A stretch of 7,324 nucleotides of DNA from Luminiphilus sp. (GTDB lineage Bacteria > Pseudomonadota > Gammaproteobacteria > Pseudomonadales > Halieaceae), in the NCBI GenBank assembly GCA_022425845.1, contig JAKMEU010000246.1, positions 1-7,324 on the forward strand, in the 5' to 3' direction. Below the pieces are notes generated by a model. The model made no database searches and was not told the DNA's origin. It was given only the letters and a program-made list of their open reading frames with translations. Shown here in pieces: positions 6,397 to 7,324 of the stretch. The first letter of the stretch is position 1, and every line of letters begins with the position of its first letter. Made by a program: the position numbers and the translations under genes.

Positions 6397-7218
6397 TTAC
6401 TGTGCCGTATAACCCCCATCAACCAGCATTTCCGACCCGGTCATAAATCGCGATAAATTGGACGCCAGAAAGACGATGGCGTCGGCAATCTCATCGCCCT
6501 GAGCCATATCACCAATGGGATGCGCCGCCCGAATCGCTGCACGTGCTTCCGCAGGACTGGGAGCAAACCCCGCCTCACCCAGTTCATGGAGGCATTGAGC
6601 CGCAAAAGCAGTATCTACTGTTCCCGGATGGATGGAGTTGATTCGTACCTGACGCTCCAGGGCACCGAATTCCACTGCCGCCGCCTTGGTGAACATACGC
6701 ACGGCGCCCTTGGTCGCGCAGTAGGTGCTCTGAAAAGCGACGCCAATGTTGCCGCAGATAGAGGACATATTGATGATTGAGCTACGCTCTTGCGAGGCCA
6801 CACCGGCTTCATGTAAATCGTCAAGAAACGTTTGGGTCCCAAGGAACATGCCGGTGCTGTTGACGCGAAATAGGCGCTCCCAATCCGCCAGCGTCGTATC
6901 CGCCACACTTTTCACAACATCAATGCCGGCGTTGTTTACCAGAACAGCGAGATTGCCATAAGTCGAACGGACATAATCCCGCGCCATTTGCCAGCTATGG
7001 GGGTCTCCCACATCGAGAACACAGGAAGATGCTTCCCCGCCCTCAGCCGAAATACGCGCGACCAGCGCCTGCAAAGGCGCTTCTTCCAGGTCTGTAACCA
7101 CGACACGGGCACCATGGGCGGCCAGCGCGCTCGCCGTGGCCGAACCAATACCTCCGGATGCACCGGTAACCAGCGCAGTTTTTGGTGAACCATCTGAACA
7201 GTGAAGTAAATTTGCCAT
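6397..7218 (-). CDS. Short-chain dehydrogenase/reductase (SDR), classical NAD(P)-dependent type
   Basis: The 273-residue protein is complete for a classical SDR and probably oxidises an alcohol or reduces a ketone in the cytoplasm. Visible motifs are the cofactor-binding TGASGGIG at 18-25, Asp43 at the end of the second strand (VVVTDL), which favours NAD over NADP, LDV at 68-70 and NNAG at 95-98. The catalytic tetrad is Asn120, Ser153, Tyr166 and Lys170 (YCATK). The C-terminus GSEMLVDGGYTAQ is typical of the large FabG/cyclopentanol/hydroxysteroid dehydrogenase group; the substrate cannot be assigned. ATG 7218 is preceded by AAAGGAC with about ten bases of spacing, a moderate ribosome site. 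The preceding gene ends only 18 bases upstream, so the two probably share a transcript. No convincing terminator follows the TAA at 6399-6397. The downstream gap carries the receptor promoter. Confidence 0.94.
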   Translation of the reverse strand: MANLLHCSDGSPKTALVTGASGGIGSATASALAAHGARVVVTDLEEAPLQALVARISAEGGEASSCVLDVGDPHSWQMARDYVRSTYGNLAVLVNNAGIDVVKSVADTTLADWERLFRVNSTGMFLGTQTFLDDLHEAGVASQERSSIINMSSICGNIGVAFQSTYCATKGAVRMFTKAAAVEFGALERQVRINSIHPGTVDTAFAAQCLHELGEAGFAPSPAEARAAIRAAHPIGDMAQGDEIADAIVFLASNLSRFMTGSEMLVDGGYTAQ

Positions 7219-7236
7219 GGGGATTTTGTCCTTTGT

Positions 7237-7324
7237 TCAAGCTCGGCGAATGTCATAACCCGAGCGAGGAAAATGTACCTGTCGAGCCTCAAGACCCGCA
7301 CCTTCCACGCGAAGCGTGGTGAAC
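7237..7324 (-). CDS. C-terminal 28 residues of an unidentified protein (5' part beyond window)
   Basis: One minus-strand frame is open from the right edge to TGA at 7239-7237 and encodes a plausible tail containing VEGAGLEARQVHFPRS and ending in YDIRRA. The product is not recognised. Of the other two frames on this strand, one meets a stop early (TGA at 7291-7289), and the second overlaps the SDR start and reads like a shadow. The stop lies 18 bases before the SDR ATG, with the SDR ribosome site between, the spacing expected inside an operon. The short length keeps this tentative. A perfect six-base inverted repeat, CCACGC-TTC-GCGTGG (7319-7305), lies within it. Confidence 0.55.
   Translation of the reverse strand, partial: FTTLRVEGAGLEARQVHFPRSGYDIRRA

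Noticed and set aside
6234..6422. 63-residue N-terminal extension of the receptor frame from ATG 6422
   Set aside because: It overlaps the SDR end and the predicted promoter and puts a signal peptide in the middle of the protein. ATG 6233 has a good ribosome site and a normal signal peptide.
7305..7319. Perfect inverted repeat CCACGC-TTC-GCGTGG as a terminator or repeat element
   Set aside because: It lies within a probable coding tail, has no T-run after it on the minus strand, and no second copy was noticed in the window.

Overview
The window is from a bacterium, probably a proteobacterium and most likely a gammaproteobacterium of the marine/aquatic heterotroph kind. This is inferred from a large TonB-dependent outer-membrane receptor, strong AGGAG-type ribosome sites, moderately high G+C by eye, and periplasmic cytochrome/quinoprotein chemistry. 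The taxonomic guess is weak because no rRNA or marker gene is present. All convincing genes lie on the minus strand, so the biological order runs from high to low coordinates. No stretch longer than 300 bases lacks a gene.

Region by region, in transcription order. The C-terminal tail of an unrecognised protein (7324-7237) is followed after 18 bases by a complete short-chain dehydrogenase/reductase (7218-6397). A 163-base gap follows, holding a sigma70-like promoter with a perfect TATAAT, two small palindromes and a leader hairpin. Then comes a TonB-dependent receptor of 842 residues (6233-3705), closed by a textbook intrinsic terminator (3687-3662). Only 25 bases beyond the terminator is the GTG start of a 2-oxo acid dehydrogenase E1 alpha gene (3636-2659, acetoin/pyruvate dehydrogenase type). 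It overlaps E1 beta (2662-1685) by four bases (ATGA). After 35 bases comes a secreted cytochrome c/PQQ beta-propeller dehydrogenase of the polyvinyl-alcohol-dehydrogenase type (1649 to beyond position 1), which runs off the left edge still open.

The most notable observation is that the E1 alpha gene carries an in-frame TAA at codon 28 (3555-3553). It sits in the middle of an otherwise well-conserved N-terminal segment, and reading frame and family similarity continue on both sides. The gene therefore looks interrupted by a single-base nonsense change, possibly recent, unless it is a sequencing error or is rescued by re-initiation at the ATG at 3519.

Taken together the genes suggest catabolism of an alcohol or ketone substrate. 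The receptor would bring a compound across the outer membrane, the periplasmic quinohaemoprotein and/or the cytoplasmic SDR would oxidise a (secondary) alcohol, and the E1 pair would cleave a 2-oxo acid or acetoin-like product using thiamine diphosphate. This is inference from gene content. No E2 or E3 partner, PQQ biosynthesis gene or regulator is visible. I see no CRISPR array, tRNA, rRNA, insertion sequence or clearly novel defence-like system here.
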